Assembly: GCA_003648395.1 (NCBI GenBank)
Contig: QMPB01000369.1
Location: 1 to 5,457, forward strand
From: Bacteroidota bacterium
Lineage (GTDB): Bacteria > Bacteroidota > Bacteroidia > Bacteroidales > UBA1556
DNA length: 5,457 bases
Direction: 5' to 3'
Shown: in pieces, positions 5,289 to 5,457 of the stretch
Layout: each line of letters starts with the position of its first letter
Numbering within the stretch: the first letter of the stretch is position 1
Notes under the pieces: generated by a model
Database searches by the model: none
Seen by the model: only the letters and a program-made list of their open reading frames with translations
What the model was told of the DNA's origin: nothing
Position numbers and translations under genes: made by a program

Positions 5289-5297
5289 TTACTTAAA
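5289..5297 (-). promoter_or_regulatory. Candidate TATA box of the dipeptidase gene
   Basis: On the minus strand TTTAAGTAA follows a run of T residues and lies about 50 bp before the ATG at 5238. Transcription starting near 5264 would give a leader of about 25 bases containing the AAGGTGA site. Other AT-rich stretches nearby could serve instead. Confidence 0.35.
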
Positions 5298-5388
5298 AAA
5301 AAGTCATCGTTTTATCTTCATTAGCTCCTCCGTCGTCCACCTTTAGGTTCTTTCTCTTTTTTTGGTAGTTAGTTTGAAAACTAGACAT
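5293..5388 (-). CDS. Possible 31-residue small protein upstream of the dipeptidase
   Basis: From the ATG at 5388 the minus strand reads MSSFQTNYQKKRKNLKVDD and then GGANEDKTMTFF before a TAA. The peptide is polar, with a basic middle, and resembles nothing I recognise. AAGGT lies directly against the ATG, closer than usual for a ribosome site. Its stop codon lies at the end of a run of eight T residues (minus strand, 5302-5295), which could terminate a short transcript just before the dipeptidase promoter. The small palindrome TAGTTT-GA-AAACTA at 5370-5383 overlaps the first codons. It could be a true small protein, the body of a small RNA, or chance. Confidence 0.22.
   Translation of the reverse strand: MSSFQTNYQKKRKNLKVDDGGANEDKTMTFF
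5304..5331 (-). promoter_or_regulatory. Strong orphan ribosome site followed by a five-codon ORF
   Basis: On the minus strand GGAGGAG (5331-5325) lies three bases before the ATG at 5321, the purest Shine-Dalgarno match in the window. The reading frame it opens is only MKIKR followed by TGA at 5306-5304. A T-run of eight follows at 5302-5295. It could be a tiny leader ORF ahead of the dipeptidase gene, or an accidental match. Confidence 0.25.
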
Positions 5389-5422
5389 ACCTTGTAAATA
5401 AGCGATTAATTTAATAAGCATT

Positions 5423-5445
5423 AACTCCAATAAATATTTGGAGTT
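5423..5445. promoter_or_regulatory. Palindrome with 8-bp arms before a possible rightward gene
   Basis: AACTCCAA at 5423-5430 and TTGGAGTT at 5438-5445 are perfect inverted arms around a seven-base AT loop. The right arm contains GGAG (5440-5443), six bases before an ATG at 5450. A TATA-like TTTAATAA lies at 5410-5417. The palindrome could be an operator between TATA box and start, or a hairpin hiding the ribosome site. Confidence 0.45.
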
Positions 5446-5449
5446 TAGG

Positions 5450-5457
5450 ATGGCTAG
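5450..5457 (+). CDS. Possible start of a rightward gene, cut by window edge
   Basis: ATGGCTAG at the window end has GGAG six bases upstream and a TATA-like TTTAATAA about 35 bp upstream, so a + strand gene may start here. Only the first two codons are visible (Met-Ala), so no product can be suggested. The remaining two bases, AG, do not allow a stop as the third codon. Confidence 0.25.

Noticed and set aside
5293..5388. C/D box guide RNA in the region upstream of the dipeptidase, prompted by an ACGATGAC stretch.
   Set aside because: No full set of RTGATGA and CTGA boxes at proper spacing could be found.
1..5457. CRISPR array, insertion sequence, tRNA or rRNA gene.
   Set aside because: No regularly spaced repeats, transposase-like protein, terminal repeats or cloverleaf/rRNA signatures were seen on either strand.

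Overview
The window looks archaeal. It is AT-rich, its Shine-Dalgarno sites are of the GGTGA/GAGGTG type, short TATA-like boxes lie about 30 bp before some starts, and T-runs rather than long GC hairpins follow genes. The gene content points the same way: an archaeal PhoU-domain protein fragment, a winged-helix regulator fused to a five-helix membrane domain, and a secreted protein with a Thr/Ser-rich stalk and a C-terminal membrane anchor. The surface protein's style suggests an Asgard (Heimdall- or Loki-like) archaeon. That is an impression from family resemblance and not a demonstrated placement.

Layout, left to right. (1) At 1-129 (-) is the N-terminal end of a PhoU-like protein cut by the window edge. 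(2) A 280-bp divergent intergenic region (130-409) holds a 14-bp direct repeat with a 31-bp period and a cluster of three TGGTCA half-sites beside a TATA-like box. (3) A compact + strand operon (410-1547) has three genes: a small soluble helical protein, a membrane-anchored protein carrying what looks like the same helical module, and a coiled-coil plus winged-helix DNA-binding protein. (4) A convergent gene pair junction at 1548-1581 carries terminator signals in both directions. (5) At 1582-2604 (-) is a secreted, membrane-anchored surface protein with an EF-hand-like calcium loop. (6) A divergent promoter region (2605-2758) has a 14-bp inverted repeat and an 18-bp palindrome. (7) At 2759-3586 (+) is the membrane-bound winged-helix regulator. 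(8) At 3653-4303 (+) is a membrane-anchored extracytoplasmic protein resembling DUF4382. (9) At 4312-5238 (-) is a metal-dependent M19 dipeptidase. (10) The right-hand 200 bp holds the dipeptidase promoter, a possible very small ORF, and an 8-bp-arm palindrome just before a possible + strand gene starting at 5450.

Two units look like coherent systems. The first is the 410-1547 operon, with paired soluble and membrane versions of one uncharacterised helical module plus a candidate regulator. The second is 1582-4303, where a regulator tethered in the membrane sits between two exported proteins and an ACTTTAA motif recurs in the promoter regions of all three genes. This could be a cell-envelope sensing circuit. 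The function of both units is inference; the architecture is visible in the sequence.
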